DNA from: Rhizobium sp.
GTDB lineage: Bacteria; Pseudomonadota; Gammaproteobacteria; Xanthomonadales; Xanthomonadaceae
Direction of reading: 5' to 3'
Length of the DNA stretch: 64,000 nt
Assembly: GCA_019459185.1 (NCBI GenBank)
Contig: JAIBEO010000217.1
Coordinates: 1-64,000 of the forward strand
The translations under genes were made by a program, and so were the position numbers. Positions 30,551-43,453 of the stretch are shown here, one piece after another. Each line of letters starts with the position of its first letter. Position 1 is the stretch's first letter. The notes below the pieces were generated by a model that made no database searches, was not told the origin of the DNA, and saw only the letters and a list, made by a program, of their open reading frames with translations.

Positions 30551-30653
30551 ATGCCGCAGTACACCACCGGCAGCGCCATCATGCCCAACAAGCGCAACCC
30601 CGACCTGGTGGAGCTGATGCGCGCCACCTACGCCAGCATCGCCGCCGCCCGCA
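30551..30653 (+). pseudogene. argH: argH fragment 2, inverted relative to fragment 1
   Basis: About 103 bp that match the reverse complement of 31743-31845 in argH almost exactly. It encodes the argH signature block [20 protein letters not shown], where the intact gene has [11 protein letters not shown]. It is joined within a couple of bases to fragment 1, which lies in the other orientation. No promoter or start gives a functional product; it ends before the copy-B repeat. Confidence 0.8.
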
Positions 30654-30703
30654 CAGCGTCACGAAGCCGAACACGGGCCGCGCAGGAGGCCTGTGCACAG
30701 CCT

Positions 30704-30804
30704 GCCCATCGTTGGGCTCGATATGCGCCAAGGGATTCGGCGCCGACCTCGTGCGCCTGCGAAAAAGTCTCAGCGCATGCGGGCAAAGGAAGGCGGATAT
30801 TCCA
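30704..30804. repeat. ~100-bp dispersed repeat, copy B
   Basis: Partner of 28128-28228, same orientation. It shares the invariant CCTGCGAAAAAGTCTCAG and GGATATTCCA. The repeat may begin earlier, near 30660. It sits between the argH fragments and the lipoprotein gene at 30879. Together the 436 bp from 30443 to 30878 hold only the argH pieces and this repeat, with no intact gene that I can support. Confidence 0.75.
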
Positions 30805-30878
30805 TGACTGCCGCAGTCGATCACCGAGAGGGTATTTCGCCTGATCGAATGCCAGGCATTCAACTACAGGGGAAACAA

Positions 30879-31364
30879 ATGAAAAAGGCCGCAATCGCTT
30901 TTGTATTGGCGCTCTTGGTGGCATCGCTCACTGGCTGCGTGACCACAAATGCCACGACGCTCGGCACCGCCACGGCACAGCGCCCTGCGCTAGCCCCTGA
31001 GCAGGTAGCCCTGTATCGCCTCGCAAGCCAGGTGCCCGGGAAGTACGAGGAGATCGCACTGCTGAACTCTGCAGGCGATTCGGGATTCACCGACGAGGCA
31101 AGGATGTTTCAGTCGATGAAAAAGAAGGCCGGAGAGCTGGGCGCAAACGCCGTCATCCTCGACGCCGTGAGCGAGCCGAGCGCCGGGGCCAAGGTTGCGG
31201 CCGCCATCTTTGGTGTTTCCGCCCAGCGAAAGGGCAAGGCGGTAGCCATTTACATATCCCCAGGCTCCGCCCCCAGCTTCCCGACCGCCGAAGCCTCTGC
31301 TCAGCCCCAGAACGGCGAATGCGTAAGCTGTGCCAAGATCGCCAGGGACTTCAACGAGGGATAA
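30879..31364 (+). CDS. Predicted lipoprotein, DUF4156/RcsF-like domain
   Basis: 161 residues from the ATG at 30879 with CAGGGGAAAC as ribosome-binding site. Signal peptide MKKAAIAFVLALLVASLTGC ends in lipobox LTGC (Cys20). The mature part has the segment KKKAGELGANAVILDAV and ends in a CVSCAKIA pair. The pattern GANAV after a helix recalls small envelope-stress lipoproteins, but I do not claim a family. It converges on argH with an 8-bp gap. Confidence 0.75.
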   Translation: MKKAAIAFVLALLVASLTGCVTTNATTLGTATAQRPALAPEQVALYRLASQVPGKYEEIALLNSAGDSGFTDEARMFQSMKKKAGELGANAVILDAVSEPSAGAKVAAAIFGVSAQRKGKAVAIYISPGSAPSFPTAEASAQPQNGECVSCAKIARDFNEG

Positions 31365-31372
31365 GGAAACGC

Positions 31373-33598
<2,226 letters not shown>

Positions 33599-33606
<8 letters not shown>

Positions 33607-34207
33607 GGCCGCCACCGTGCTCGAGCTTGAAATCCAGGTTGCGCCGCACCACCGGCCATTCGCTGTCCAGGATGGAATAGACCACCGTGTCGCGCAGGTG
33701 CCCGTCGGGCATGCGCATCTGCCGGCGCAGGATGCCGTCGAAGTGCGCGCCCAGGCGTTCGATGGCGGCGCGCGAGCGGTGGTTCATCACGTGCGTGCGC
33801 AGTTCCACCACGCTGCAGCCCATGGCGTCGAAAGCGTGGCCCAGCAGCAGGCGCTTGGCCTCGGTGTTGAGCGCGCTGCGCTGCACCCGCGCCGAGTACC
33901 ACGTGTAGCCAATCTCCAGGCTGGGCACCACCGGGTCCATGCGGAAGAAGCGCGTGCTGCCCACCGGCTCGCCGCTGGCGTCGCGAACGAGGAAGGGCAT
34001 GGCGGTGCCGGCCTCGCGGTCGGCGATGGCGCGGGCCAGGTAGGCCCACACGGTTTCCGGGCCCGGCACGGTGGTGTACCAGAGGTTCCACAGCTCGCCG
34101 TCGCTGGCCGCGGCCAGCAAGTCTTCGGCGTGGTGCGGCTGCAGCGGTTCGAGGGTCACGTGGTGGCCCTCGAGGATCGGCGGAATGGTCCAGTGCAGGC
34201 TTTGCAT
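33599..34207 (-). CDS. GNAT acetyltransferase, RimJ/RimL-like
   Basis: 202 residues from the ATG at 34207. Motif order of the RimJ/L group: [54 protein letters not shown] and [17 protein letters not shown]. It lies inside the arg operon, 2 bp after argBA and overlapping argC. N-acetylglutamate synthesis is already covered by the fused ArgBA, so its acceptor is unclear; it may acetylate a protein N-terminus or an arginine intermediate. Confidence 0.85.
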
Positions 34208-34209
34208 GC

Positions 34210-35508
<1,299 letters not shown>

Positions 35509-35513
35509 CTCGG

Positions 35514-36617
35514 TCACGCGTTTTGCTCCAGCAGGCGGGTGTAGGTGGCGGCGGCGGTGGCGAGCTGGTCGAGCTCGACCCACTCGTCGGCCGTGTGGGC
35601 CTGGGCGATGTCGCCCGGGCCATAGACCAGGGCGGTGAGCCCGGCCTGGGAAAACAGCGAGGCTTCGGTCCAGAAATCCACGGCGTTGCCGATGGGCAGG
35701 ACGAGCGCATCGGCCAGGTCACGCGCGGCGAGGCGCTTTTCCTCGGCCCGGGCGATGTCGCCGGCCGGCAGCGAGGGGCCGCGGAAGGTTTCTTCGTAGT
35801 GCGCCAGCGCGGCCGGGTCGGCCAGGCTGCGGAAGTGCGCGTGCATGGCGTCCAGGTCCATCGACGGCAGCGGCCGGAAGCCGAAGCGCAGCTCGGCCGC
35901 CGGCGCGATCATGTTCGCCTTGATGCCGCCCTCGATGCGGCCGATGTTGAAGCGCAGGCCGGTGAGCCCGCCGAAGCGCGCGTGCGACTGCGCCTGGGCA
36001 TGGTCCAGCGCCTGGGTGCCCCAGCGCATGGCCTGGTGCACGGCGCTGAGGTCGAAGGCGTTGGCGCCCGAGGCGTGGCCGGCTTGGCCCTGGAAGCGCA
36101 TCAGCACCGAACTGATGCCGCGGTGGGCCAGCACGGCCTCGCAGCGGGTGGGTTCGGCGACGATGGCTTCTTCGAAACCGTGGTCACTGGCCAGGAAGGC
36201 GGCGATGCAGCGGGCGTCGTTGGCTTCCTCGTCGCTGCTGAACAGGAACGCGGCGTCGCCGGTGGTGCGCTGCGCGGCGGTCACCAGGCCCGCGGCGGCG
36301 CCCTTGATGTCGCAGGCGCCGAGGCCAATGGCCTTGCCGCCTTCGACGCGCAGCGCGTGCGGGTCGGCGCTCCAGTTCGGCGACGAGGGCACGGTATCCA
36401 GGTGCACGTTGAACACGCGCTTCGGGTTGCCGCGCACGGCCAGCATCGACACCGCGCCCGCACCGTGGTCGGTCACCGTCACGGTGAAGCCCGGCAGCTG
36501 CGCGCGCAGGTAATCGAATATCCCGCCGGTGCCGATGGCCCGCGGCGGGTTGCGTGTGTCGAAGGAGACCAGCGCGTCGAGGTGGCGAAGGACGTCCGGC
36601 AGCAGGGTGTCGGTCAT
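35514..36617 (-). CDS. argE: M20 deacetylase, probable N-acetylcitrulline deacetylase
   Basis: 367 residues from the ATG at 36617. Zinc-peptidase M20 motifs: [12 protein letters not shown] (first ligand His), [11 protein letters not shown] (bridging Asp), SSDEEAND (general base), and a dimerisation domain after 170. In Xanthomonas this gene acts on acetylcitrulline because carbamoylation comes before deacetylation; the same is inferred here from the neighbouring argF'. It sits between argG (1-bp gap) and argBA (5-bp gap). Confidence 0.92.
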   Translation of the reverse strand: MTDTLLPDVLRHLDALVSFDTRNPPRAIGTGGIFDYLRAQLPGFTVTVTDHGAGAVSMLAVRGNPKRVFNVHLDTVPSSPNWSADPHALRVEGGKAIGLGACDIKGAAAGLVTAAQRTTGDAAFLFSSDEEANDARCIAAFLASDHGFEEAIVAEPTRCEAVLAHRGISSVLMRFQGQAGHASGANAFDLSAVHQAMRWGTQALDHAQAQSHARFGGLTGLRFNIGRIEGGIKANMIAPAAELRFGFRPLPSMDLDAMHAHFRSLADPAALAHYEETFRGPSLPAGDIARAEEKRLAARDLADALVLPIGNAVDFWTEASLFSQAGLTALVYGPGDIAQAHTADEWVELDQLATAAATYTRLLEQNA

Positions 36618-36618
36618 G

Positions 36619-37818
36619 TCAGCCCTTGGGGTTGATCTCGGCCCAGAGCGTGCTGGACATACCGTACAGGCGGATGAAGCCTTCGGCCTCGGCCACGCCC
36701 CAGTCGGCCGACTGGGCGTAGGTGGCGCCCTTGGCATTGAGGATGTGCGGCGAGCGAACGGCCACGGCGTCCACGCGGGCGCCCTGGGTTTCCAGCACCA
36801 CTTCGCCGTTCACGCAGGACTGGCTGGAGGCCAGGAAGGCCTCGAGGTCGGCCTTGAGCGGGTCGTTGTAGAAACCTTCGTACACCAGCTCCACCCACTT
36901 GCGCGCCACTTCCGGCTTGAAGCGGTTCTGGTGCTTGGTGAGCACGGCTTCCTCGAGCGCACGGTGCGCGGTGAGCAGCGCGGCCAGGCCCGGGGCCTCG
37001 AAGATGATGCGGCCCTTGAGGCCGATGGTGGTGTCGCCGGTGTACAGGCCGCGGCCCACGCCGTACTTCGCGAACAGGCCGTTGAGCTTGGCCAGCAGCT
37101 CGGCGCCGGGCATCACCACGCCGTCGAGCGCCACGGCCTCGCCCTGCCTGAAGGTGAGGGCCACGCGCAGCGGCTGCGCCGGCCATTCGGCGCGCGGCGC
37201 GCACCAGCCGCGGGCGCCCTCGCCCGGGGCTTCCCAGCGGTCGATCTCGCCACCGGACATGGTCAGGCCCAGCAGGTTTTCGTTGATGGTGTAGCTCTTT
37301 TGCTTGGCGCGCACTTCGAAGCCGCGCTCTTCCAGGTAGGCCTGCTCGTAAGCGCGGGTCTGGGTGTGTTCCTTCTGGATTTCGCGGATGGGCGCGACGA
37401 TCTGGTAGTCGCCTGCGGCCTTCACCGCCAGGTCGAAGCGCACCTGGTCGTTGCCCATGCCGGTGCAGCCGTGGGCGATGGCGCGGGTGCCGATCTCGGC
37501 GGCGCGCTTCAGGGCGGCGTCCACGATGAGGTAGCGGTCGGACACCAGCAGCGGGTACTGGCCCTGGTAACCCTCGCCCGCCATCACGAACGGCTTCACG
37601 AAGCCGTCCCAGATGGCCGGGCCGCCTTCCACCGTGACGTGGCTGGCCGCACCCAGCTCGGCCGCGCGGGCTTCGATGTAGGCGCGCTCTTCCGCGTCCA
37701 CGCCGCCGGTGTCGGCGAACACGGTATGAACGGCCCAGCCGCGCTCCTTCAGCCAGGGAATGCAGAAGCTGGTGTCGAGGCCGCCGGAGAAGGCGAGGAC
37801 GATGTGCTTGTCGGTCAT
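36619..37818 (-). CDS. argG: Argininosuccinate synthase
   Basis: 399 residues. The ATP loop [13 protein letters not shown] starts at residue 8; [14 protein letters not shown] and the EKEHTQTR-like citrulline/aspartate regions ([14 protein letters not shown]) follow. It joins citrulline and aspartate. A potential point of note is its position directly after argF', so the two carbamoyl-handling steps are co-expressed. Confidence 0.96.
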   Translation of the reverse strand: MTDKHIVLAFSGGLDTSFCIPWLKERGWAVHTVFADTGGVDAEERAYIEARAAELGAASHVTVEGGPAIWDGFVKPFVMAGEGYQGQYPLLVSDRYLIVDAALKRAAEIGTRAIAHGCTGMGNDQVRFDLAVKAAGDYQIVAPIREIQKEHTQTRAYEQAYLEERGFEVRAKQKSYTINENLLGLTMSGGEIDRWEAPGEGARGWCAPRAEWPAQPLRVALTFRQGEAVALDGVVMPGAELLAKLNGLFAKYGVGRGLYTGDTTIGLKGRIIFEAPGLAALLTAHRALEEAVLTKHQNRFKPEVARKWVELVYEGFYNDPLKADLEAFLASSQSCVNGEVVLETQGARVDAVAVRSPHILNAKGATYAQSADWGVAEAEGFIRLYGMSSTLWAEINPKG

Positions 37819-37843
37819 GTCTGTTTCCAGGGGAGAGAGGGAA

Positions 37844-38848
37844 TTACTGATTGGCCAACGCCGCCATCACGGCCTTCTGCACATGCAGCCGGTTCTCGGC
37901 TTCCTCGATGGCGATGCACTGCGGCGAATCCATCACGGCATCAGTGGCCTTCACGTTGCGGCGCAGCGGCAGGCAGTGGCTGAAGACGCCGTTGTTGGTC
38001 AGCGCCATCTTGGCTTCGTCGACGATGAAGTGCTTGTGCGCGTCGCGGATGGGCTTTTCCTGCTCCCAGCGGCCGAAATACGGAATGGCGCCCCAACTCT
38101 TGGCGTACACCACATCGGCGCCGGTGTAGGCCTCGGTGATGTCGTGGCTCATGCGGAAGGAGCCGCCCGATTCGGCCACGTTGTCACGCGCCCAGCCCAG
38201 GTAGCGCTCGTCGAGCGCGTACTCGGGCGTGGGGCACAGCAGGGTCACGTCCATGCCCATCCGCGTGGCGATGGTGAGCGCCGAATTGGCCACGGCGGTG
38301 TTGAGCGGCTTCGGGTGGTAGGTCCAGGTGAGCACGAACTTCTTGCCGCGCAGGTCGGTGGTGCCGAAGTGCTCCTGCAGCGCCAGCGCATGCGCCAGCT
38401 CCTGGCAAGGGTGGGTGATGGTTTCGAGATTGATCACCGGCACCGTCGAATACTTCGCGAAGGCGCGCAGCACCTTGTCCTCGCGGTCCACGGCCCAGTC
38501 CTGGAACTTCGGGAAGGCGCGCACGGCCACCAGGTCCACGTAGCGCGACAGCACCCGCGCCACCTCGGCGATGTGCTCCTCGGCCTCGCCGTCCATCACC
38601 TTGCCCAGCTCGAATTCGATGGGCCAGGCGTCCTTGCCCGGCTGCAGCACCACCGCGTGGCCGCCGAGCTGGAAGGCGCCGAGCTCGAAGCTGGTGCGGG
38701 TGCGCAGCGAGGGGTTGAAGAACACCAGCGCGATGGACTTGCCCTTGAGCTGGTCACCGGCCTTGCTGCGCTTGAACGCGGCGGCCTGGGCCAGCACGGC
38801 GTCGAGCTCGGCGCGGGACCAGTCCTGGGTGTTGAGGAAGTGCTTCAT
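37844..38848 (-). CDS. argF: N-acetylornithine carbamoyltransferase
   Basis: 334 residues. Carbamoyl phosphate loop [11 protein letters not shown] at about 45-55, [12 protein letters not shown] near 145, and [13 protein letters not shown] near 295. The long insert between the carbamoyl loop and the second domain, and the KATDAV segment with Lys300 (probably equivalent to the carboxylated Lys of the Xanthomonas enzyme), match the acetylornithine-specific branch (ArgF'), not anabolic OTCase. First structural gene of the operon; 195 bp of leader precede it. Confidence 0.93.
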   Translation of the reverse strand: MKHFLNTQDWSRAELDAVLAQAAAFKRSKAGDQLKGKSIALVFFNPSLRTRTSFELGAFQLGGHAVVLQPGKDAWPIEFELGKVMDGEAEEHIAEVARVLSRYVDLVAVRAFPKFQDWAVDREDKVLRAFAKYSTVPVINLETITHPCQELAHALALQEHFGTTDLRGKKFVLTWTYHPKPLNTAVANSALTIATRMGMDVTLLCPTPEYALDERYLGWARDNVAESGGSFRMSHDITEAYTGADVVYAKSWGAIPYFGRWEQEKPIRDAHKHFIVDEAKMALTNNGVFSHCLPLRRNVKATDAVMDSPQCIAIEEAENRLHVQKAVMAALANQ

Positions 38849-38883
38849 CGCGGAATCCTGAGGAGAAAGGGGAAAACCAAAAC

Positions 38884-38913
38884 AAAAAAGCCCAGCACGA
38901 GGCTGGGCTTTTT
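38884..38913 (-). terminator. Candidate attenuator in the arg leader
   Basis: Near-perfect hairpin AAAAAGCCCAGC / GCTGGGCTTTTTT around a 5-nt loop, followed on the minus strand by GTTTT. It lies between a sigma-70-like promoter at 39053-39081 and the argF start at 38848. Any transcript of the arg operon from that promoter must read through it, so conditional termination is likely. It could instead, or also, end the glycine-zipper transcript. Confidence 0.65.
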
Positions 38914-38938
38914 CCGGTGAACGAGCGACGGCGTCCGG

Positions 38939-39043
38939 TTACCCAGCGAAGATGTGGGGTTCCGGTCGGCGCGCGCGAGACGTCATGCCCGCCGCCATGT
39001 AGGCGGAGCTCAGGACGTCGGCGGCGGAAAGGCGCAGGTTCAT
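38939..39043 (-). CDS. Putative arg leader peptide ORF
   Basis: A 34-codon reading frame in the leader ending in TAA 26 nt before the hairpin. Read from the third ATG (38986 downward) the product is the 15-residue MTSRARRPEPHIFAG, with three Arg codons (CGC, CGC, CGA) in four positions. The first ATG is only a few nt from the predicted transcription start and lacks a Shine-Dalgarno; the inner ATG is preceded by GGCGGGC. Translation is unproven. Confidence 0.35.
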   Translation of the reverse strand: MNLRLSAADVLSSAYMAAGMTSRARRPEPHIFAG

Positions 39044-39052
39044 GGGGGTGGG

Positions 39053-39081
39053 AGTATGCCGGCCGGGGCTCCCGGCCGCAA
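39053..39081 (-). promoter_or_regulatory. Candidate arg operon promoter
   Basis: TTGCGG (complement of 39076-39081) and CATACT (complement of 39053-39058) with a 17-bp spacer, starting 2 bp after the stop codon of the upstream glycine-zipper gene. Predicted transcription start is near 39046. Each hexamer matches the consensus at 4 of 6 positions. Confidence 0.5.
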
Positions 39082-39083
39082 GC

Positions 39084-39653
39084 TCAGCGGACGGCCGCGG
39101 AGGGCTCGTCGGGGGTCACCGAGACCCGGACCCGCAGGCGGTTGCCCGGGTCGTACGGCAGGCGGGACATGTACTTGTCGCCCTTGTACATGTACTCCAC
39201 GTCGTAGCCGACCACTTGGCGCTCCTCGCGCTCGACCTCGACGATGCGGCAGCCGCGGGCCTCGGCCTCGGCCTTGTTGCGGGCCACGCTGTTGCCGATC
39301 ATGCCGCCGGCGACCGCGCCGGCCACGGTGGCGGCCTTGCGGCCGTCGCCCTTGCCGACCTGGTTGCCCAGGGCCGCACCGACGATGGCGCCGATGACGG
39401 TGCCGTTGGTAGTGCGACGGGAGTCACGGTATTCGACCGTGTCCTCGCAGCGCTCCTCGGGGGTGCGGGTGCGGACGACCTCGACCACCTCTTCCGCACG
39501 CAGCACCTGGGCGTAGCCGTAGCTCACGTTTTCCGGCACCGCTTGGGCGTACTCGTCGTAGCCGGCGTCTTCGTACGGGTCGGATTCGTACTGCGCGAAG
39601 GCCGGGGCCGAAGCCAGGACCAGCAGGGGCAGGACGCGGGTGGCGAAGCTCAT
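39084..39653 (-). CDS. Glycine-zipper 2TM outer-membrane protein
   Basis: 189 residues from the ATG at 39653. Signal peptide ending APAFA-Q (residue 21). A Glu/Tyr-rich linker is followed by the Gly-zipper pair NGTVIGAIVGAALGNQVGKG and AGAVAGGMIGNSVA, then a C-terminal beta domain with YDVEYMYKGDKYMSRL. The layout matches SlyB/YmgG-like glycine zipper proteins of the outer envelope. Divergent from cysS; the arg promoter begins just after its stop. Confidence 0.85.
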   Translation of the reverse strand: MSFATRVLPLLVLASAPAFAQYESDPYEDAGYDEYAQAVPENVSYGYAQVLRAEEVVEVVRTRTPEERCEDTVEYRDSRRTTNGTVIGAIVGAALGNQVGKGDGRKAATVAGAVAGGMIGNSVARNKAEAEARGCRIVEVEREERQVVGYDVEYMYKGDKYMSRLPYDPGNRLRVRVSVTPDEPSAAVR

Positions 39654-39773
39654 GGTTCGTTCTCCGGGCAGACGCTGGAATTCAAGCACCGGACTGCTGA
39701 ACCCTGGCCTAAGATTTTCGTTAAACGCCGGCCGCGGGCTTGCTAGACTCAAGGTTTCCGCCTGCGCCGCGCC

Positions 39774-41144
39774 ATGGAACTGCGACTCTACAACAACCTG
39801 AACCGCCAGCTGGAGGTCTTCGAACCCCAGGACCCGAACCGGGTCACGATGTACGTCTGCGGACCCACCGTCTACAACTACGTGCACATCGGCAACGCCC
39901 GCCCGCCGGTGGTGTTCGGCGTGCTGGCGGGCCTGCTGCGCCGGCGCTACGGCAAGGTCGTTTACGCCCGCAACATCACCGACGTGGACGACAAGATCAA
40001 CCACGCCGCCCGCGAGCTGGGCGTGCCCATCTCGGAAATCACCGGCAAGTACGCCCAGGCCTACGCCGAGGACATGGCCCGGCTGGGCGTCGCCCCGCCC
40101 GACGTGACCCCGCACGCCACCGCGCACATCCCGCACATCATCGCCATGATCGAGCGGCTGATCGAGTCCGGCCACGCCTACGCGGCCGAGGGCCACGTGC
40201 TGTTCTCGGTGCCCAGCTTCGCCGACTACGGCAAGCTCTCGCGCCGCGACCCCGAGGAAATGCTGGCCGGCGCCCGCGTCGAAGTGGCGCCCTACAAGCG
40301 CGACGCCGGCGATTTCGTGCTCTGGAAACCCTCCCCGCCCGACCTGCCCGGCTGGCCCTCGCCCTGGGGCGTGGGCCGCCCCGGCTGGCACATCGAGTGC
40401 TCGGCCATGGCCGAGGCGCACCTGGGCGAAACCATCGACATCCACGGCGGCGGCGTCGACCTGCAGTTCCCGCACCACGAAAACGAGATCGCCCAGAGCA
40501 CCTGCGCCCACGGCGGCCGCACCTTCGCGCGCTTCTGGCTGCACAACGGCCTGCTCAACTTCGGCGGCGCCAAGATGTCCAAGTCCATCGGCAACGTGGC
40601 CCTGGTGCACGAACTGCTGGAACAGCACCCGCCGGAAGCCCTGCGCTACGCCCTGCTCTCGGCCCACTACCGGCAGCCGCTGGAGTGGTCGGATTCGCTG
40701 ATCGAACAGTGCGTACGCACGCTCGACCGGCTCTACGGCACCCTGCGCGACCTGGGCGACGTGCCCGTCATCGAGCCCATCGTGCCGGTGGCCATCGAAG
40801 CGGCCCTGTGCGACGACCTCAACACCCCGGCCGCCCTGGCCGAACTGGCGCGCATCGCCGGCGAGGCCCGCAAGGCCGAATCGCCCATCGCCCGCGCCAG
40901 TCTGAAGGCCGAGCTGCTTGGTGGCGGCCTGCTGCTGGGCCTGCTGCAGCAGTTGCCGGCGGCCTGGTTCGGCCGCGGCGGCGCCGAGGGCGACGACGCC
41001 CGCATCCAGTCCCTGGTGGACGAACGCAACGCCGCCAAGAAGGCGCGCGATTTCCTGCGCGCCGACGCCATCCGCAAGCAGCTGGCCGAAGAAGGCGTGC
41101 TGCTCGAGGACACCGCGCAGGGCGTGCGCTGGAGGCGTGCCTGA
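39774..41144 (+). CDS. cysS: Cysteinyl-tRNA synthetase
   Basis: 456 residues. Class I signatures: [13 protein letters not shown] preceded by zinc Cys in [27 protein letters not shown], and KMSKSIGN. Charges tRNA-Cys. Stop TGA shares its A with the ATG of sufE, pointing to coupled expression of two cysteine-using genes. Confidence 0.96.
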   Translation: MELRLYNNLNRQLEVFEPQDPNRVTMYVCGPTVYNYVHIGNARPPVVFGVLAGLLRRRYGKVVYARNITDVDDKINHAARELGVPISEITGKYAQAYAEDMARLGVAPPDVTPHATAHIPHIIAMIERLIESGHAYAAEGHVLFSVPSFADYGKLSRRDPEEMLAGARVEVAPYKRDAGDFVLWKPSPPDLPGWPSPWGVGRPGWHIECSAMAEAHLGETIDIHGGGVDLQFPHHENEIAQSTCAHGGRTFARFWLHNGLLNFGGAKMSKSIGNVALVHELLEQHPPEALRYALLSAHYRQPLEWSDSLIEQCVRTLDRLYGTLRDLGDVPVIEPIVPVAIEAALCDDLNTPAALAELARIAGEARKAESPIARASLKAELLGGGLLLGLLQQLPAAWFGRGGAEGDDARIQSLVDERNAAKKARDFLRADAIRKQLAEEGVLLEDTAQGVRWRRA

Positions 41145-41575
41145 TGCGCCCCACCGAAACCAGCGCCGCCGAGGCCCAGGCCGCCATCGCCGAGGAATTC
41201 AGCTTCTTCGGCGACTGGTCCGAGCGCTACCAGTACCTGATCGACCTGGGCCGCAAGCTGCCGCCCTTTCCCGAGGAATGGAAAACCGAGGCCAACCGCC
41301 TGCACGGCTGCCAGTCCATGGTCTGGATCGTGGCCGAAGGCACGGCGGACGAGCTCGAATTCCACGCCATCAGCGACTCGACCATCGTCTCGGGCCTGAT
41401 CTACCTAGCGCTGCGCGTCTATTCGGGCCGCAGCGCCACCGAAATCCTGGCCACCTCGCCCGGCTACATCGCGGCCATCGGCCTGGCCAAGCACCTTTCG
41501 CAGACCCGCAGCAACGGCCTCGCCTCGCTGCTGCAGTTCATCCAGGACACCGCGCGCCGGCACGCCCCGGCCTGA
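41144..41575 (+). CDS. sufE: Cysteine desulfuration protein SufE
   Basis: 143 residues. The sulfur-accepting Cys is in NRLHGCQSMVWIV near residue 54; the family opening YQYLIDLGRKLPPFPEEW is present. SufE takes persulfide from a cysteine desulfurase (SufS or CsdA) for Fe-S cluster assembly. Its start overlaps cysS by 1 bp and no suf cluster is nearby. Confidence 0.93.
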   Translation: MRPTETSAAEAQAAIAEEFSFFGDWSERYQYLIDLGRKLPPFPEEWKTEANRLHGCQSMVWIVAEGTADELEFHAISDSTIVSGLIYLALRVYSGRSATEILATSPGYIAAIGLAKHLSQTRSNGLASLLQFIQDTARRHAPA

Positions 41576-41589
41576 CCCGAGGAACCGCC

Positions 41590-43335
41590 ATGCCCCGCCT
41601 CCGCCTGCTCGCCAGCTGCCTCGCGCTCGCCCTAGCCCTGCCGGCGCAGGCCGCGCAGCCACCCTCGCTGGCACCGGCCCTGGCCGAGATGCCGGCGTCG
41701 CCGCAGGTGCTGGCGCCGGTCATCGCGCGCTTCCGCGCCGACCTGGCCAGCCTCGAGCGCGTGCGCGACACCACCGCCGGCCCGCGCCGCCAGGCCGCGC
41801 TGTACCAGCTCTACCGCGACTGGCAGACGCGCCTCGGCGAGCTCGACGTGGCTTCGCTGGGCCTGGAAGACCGCCTCGACGCCGCGCTGTTCCAGCGCGA
41901 CCTGGCCTACCGCCTGTCCCAGCTCGAATTCCAGCGCAATCGCTACGAGGAAGCCGCCCCGCTGCTGCCCCGCGTCGACACGCTGATCGCGCTGGCCGAA
42001 GCCCGGCGCGCGCTCGAATACCCCGAGGGCCGCGCCAGCGCCGAAACCCTGCACCAGGCCCGCCAGGCCCTGGCCGACCTGCAGGCCCGGCTGGAGAAGG
42101 ACCCCAAGGCCTTGGGCAGCACGCCCATCGTGGCCTACCGCGGCTCGCGCCTGCTCGAGGGCGTGCGCGCCGACCTGAAGCAGTGGCAGGAATTCCACGC
42201 CGGCTACGACCCCGACTTCAGCTGGTGGACGCGCCAGCCCTACGAGGCGCTCGACAAGCAACTGGAGGCCTACGGCGCGCTGCTGCGCGACAAGCTGGCC
42301 GGCGCCCAGGACCCGGAAACCATCATCGGCGACCCCATCGGCCGCGATGCGCTGCTGGAGGGCCTGCGCCACGAGCTGATCCCCTACACGCCCGAACAAC
42401 TGATGGACCTGGCCGAGCGCGAGCTGGCCTGGTGCCAGCGCGAGCTCGCCAAGGCCGCCACCGAAATGGGCGCCAAGGACTGGCACGAGGCGCTGGAAAT
42501 CGTGAAGTCGCGCCACCCCGCCCCGGGCGAGCAGCCCAAGCTGGTGGTGGAGCTGGCCGATGAGGCCATCAACTACCTTGTCGACAACGACCTGGTGAGC
42601 GTGCCCGAACTGGCCAAACGCGACTGGCGCATGACCATGCTCTCGCCCGAATACCAGCTGCAGGCGCCGTTTTTCCTGGGCGGCCAGGACGTGTGGGTGG
42701 CCTACCCCACCGACACCATGCCGCACGACAAGAAGCTGATGGCGCTGCGCGGCAACAACCGCCATTTCTCGCGCGCCGTGGTGCACCACGAGCTGATCCC
42801 GGGCCACCACCTGCAGTACTTCTACAACACCCGCTACCAGACCCACCGCGAGCTGTTCGACACGCCGTTCTGGACCGAGGGCTGGGCGTTGTACTGGGAG
42901 TTCCGCCTGTACGACCGCGGCTTCGCCAAGACGCCCGAGGACAGGATCGGCATGCTGTTCTGGCGCAGCCACCGCGCCGCCCGCATCCTGTTCTCGCTGG
43001 GTTTCCACCTGGGCAGGATGACGCCGGACCAGGCCGTGGACCTGCTGGTCGAACGCGTCGGCCACGAGCGCGAAAACGCCCGCGCCGAAGTGCGCCGCAG
43101 CTTCGCCGGCGACTACGGGCCGCTTTATCAGATCGCCTACATGATCGGCGGGCTGCAGTTCCGCGCCCTGCACCAGGAAATCGTCGGCGCCGGCAAGATG
43201 AGCGAACGCGAATTCCACGACGCCATCCTCAAGGGCGGCCCCATGCCCGTCGCCGCCGTGCGCGCACGCCTGCGCGGCGAAGTGCCCGCCGGCGAGCTCA
43301 AGGCCGACTGGAAGTTCTACGACTTCGGGAAGTAG
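41590..43335 (+). CDS. DUF885 exported metallopeptidase
   Basis: 581 residues from the ATG at 41590, 14 bp after sufE. Signal peptide MPRLRLLASCLALALALPAQA. The zinc motif VVHHELIPGHHLQ at about 398-410 and the downstream Glu in TEGWALYWEF are the DUF885 gluzincin-like hallmark. The fold resembles M32/M3 family peptidases. Probably periplasmic; the substrate is unknown. Confidence 0.9.
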   Translation: MPRLRLLASCLALALALPAQAAQPPSLAPALAEMPASPQVLAPVIARFRADLASLERVRDTTAGPRRQAALYQLYRDWQTRLGELDVASLGLEDRLDAALFQRDLAYRLSQLEFQRNRYEEAAPLLPRVDTLIALAEARRALEYPEGRASAETLHQARQALADLQARLEKDPKALGSTPIVAYRGSRLLEGVRADLKQWQEFHAGYDPDFSWWTRQPYEALDKQLEAYGALLRDKLAGAQDPETIIGDPIGRDALLEGLRHELIPYTPEQLMDLAERELAWCQRELAKAATEMGAKDWHEALEIVKSRHPAPGEQPKLVVELADEAINYLVDNDLVSVPELAKRDWRMTMLSPEYQLQAPFFLGGQDVWVAYPTDTMPHDKKLMALRGNNRHFSRAVVHHELIPGHHLQYFYNTRYQTHRELFDTPFWTEGWALYWEFRLYDRGFAKTPEDRIGMLFWRSHRAARILFSLGFHLGRMTPDQAVDLLVERVGHERENARAEVRRSFAGDYGPLYQIAYMIGGLQFRALHQEIVGAGKMSEREFHDAILKGGPMPVAAVRARLRGEVPAGELKADWKFYDFGK

Positions 43336-43338
43336 GAC

Positions 43339-43378
43339 TTTTTGCCACAGATTTACGCGGACGACCGCGGATAGAGCC
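43339..43378. repeat. CGCGGAT-family repeat, copy 2 (half element)
   Basis: TTTTTGCCACAGATTTACGCG and GACCGCGGATAGAGCC follow the same order as the left arm of copy 1 at 8631 with a few substitutions. The facing arm is missing; only the AAAAAACAAAGC right terminus remains at 43450-43461. The interior is taken by an unrelated A/T-rich palindrome. Confidence 0.75.
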
Positions 43379-43382
43379 AAAT

Positions 43383-43447
43383 AAAAATGGGGTGCCAGAA
43401 CAAATTTTTTTTTTAAAAAAATTTGTTCTCGCCACCCCATTTTTTTT
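43383..43447. repeat. A/T-rich palindrome inside copy 2
   Basis: An inverted repeat of about 28 bp per arm: AAAATGGGGTG, GAACAAATTTTTTT on the left and their complements on the right, with a one-base offset in the middle of the arm and no real loop. Long T and A runs are unusual in this genome. It would extrude as a cruciform or form a strong hairpin in either transcript. Confidence 0.8.
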
Positions 43448-43453
43448 GGAAAA

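Noticed and set aside
28128..30804. CRISPR-like repeat pair
   Set aside because: Only two diverged copies 2.5 kb apart, with genes between them; no spacer units.
30511..30807. 98-codon ORF over the argH scar and repeat B
   Set aside because: It joins an argH fragment in the wrong frame with the repeat; no start signal. The part within the repeat stays open in both copies, but this is more simply due to the repeat itself.
41632..43440. 602-codon minus-strand frame opposite DUF885
   Set aside because: Antisense shadow of a gene with signal peptide and zinc motif.
43383..43447. Terminator of the DUF885 gene
   Set aside because: The arms begin and end in A/T runs with no clear polarity and belong to a nested repeat; dksA has its own better terminator. 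Some terminator activity cannot be excluded.
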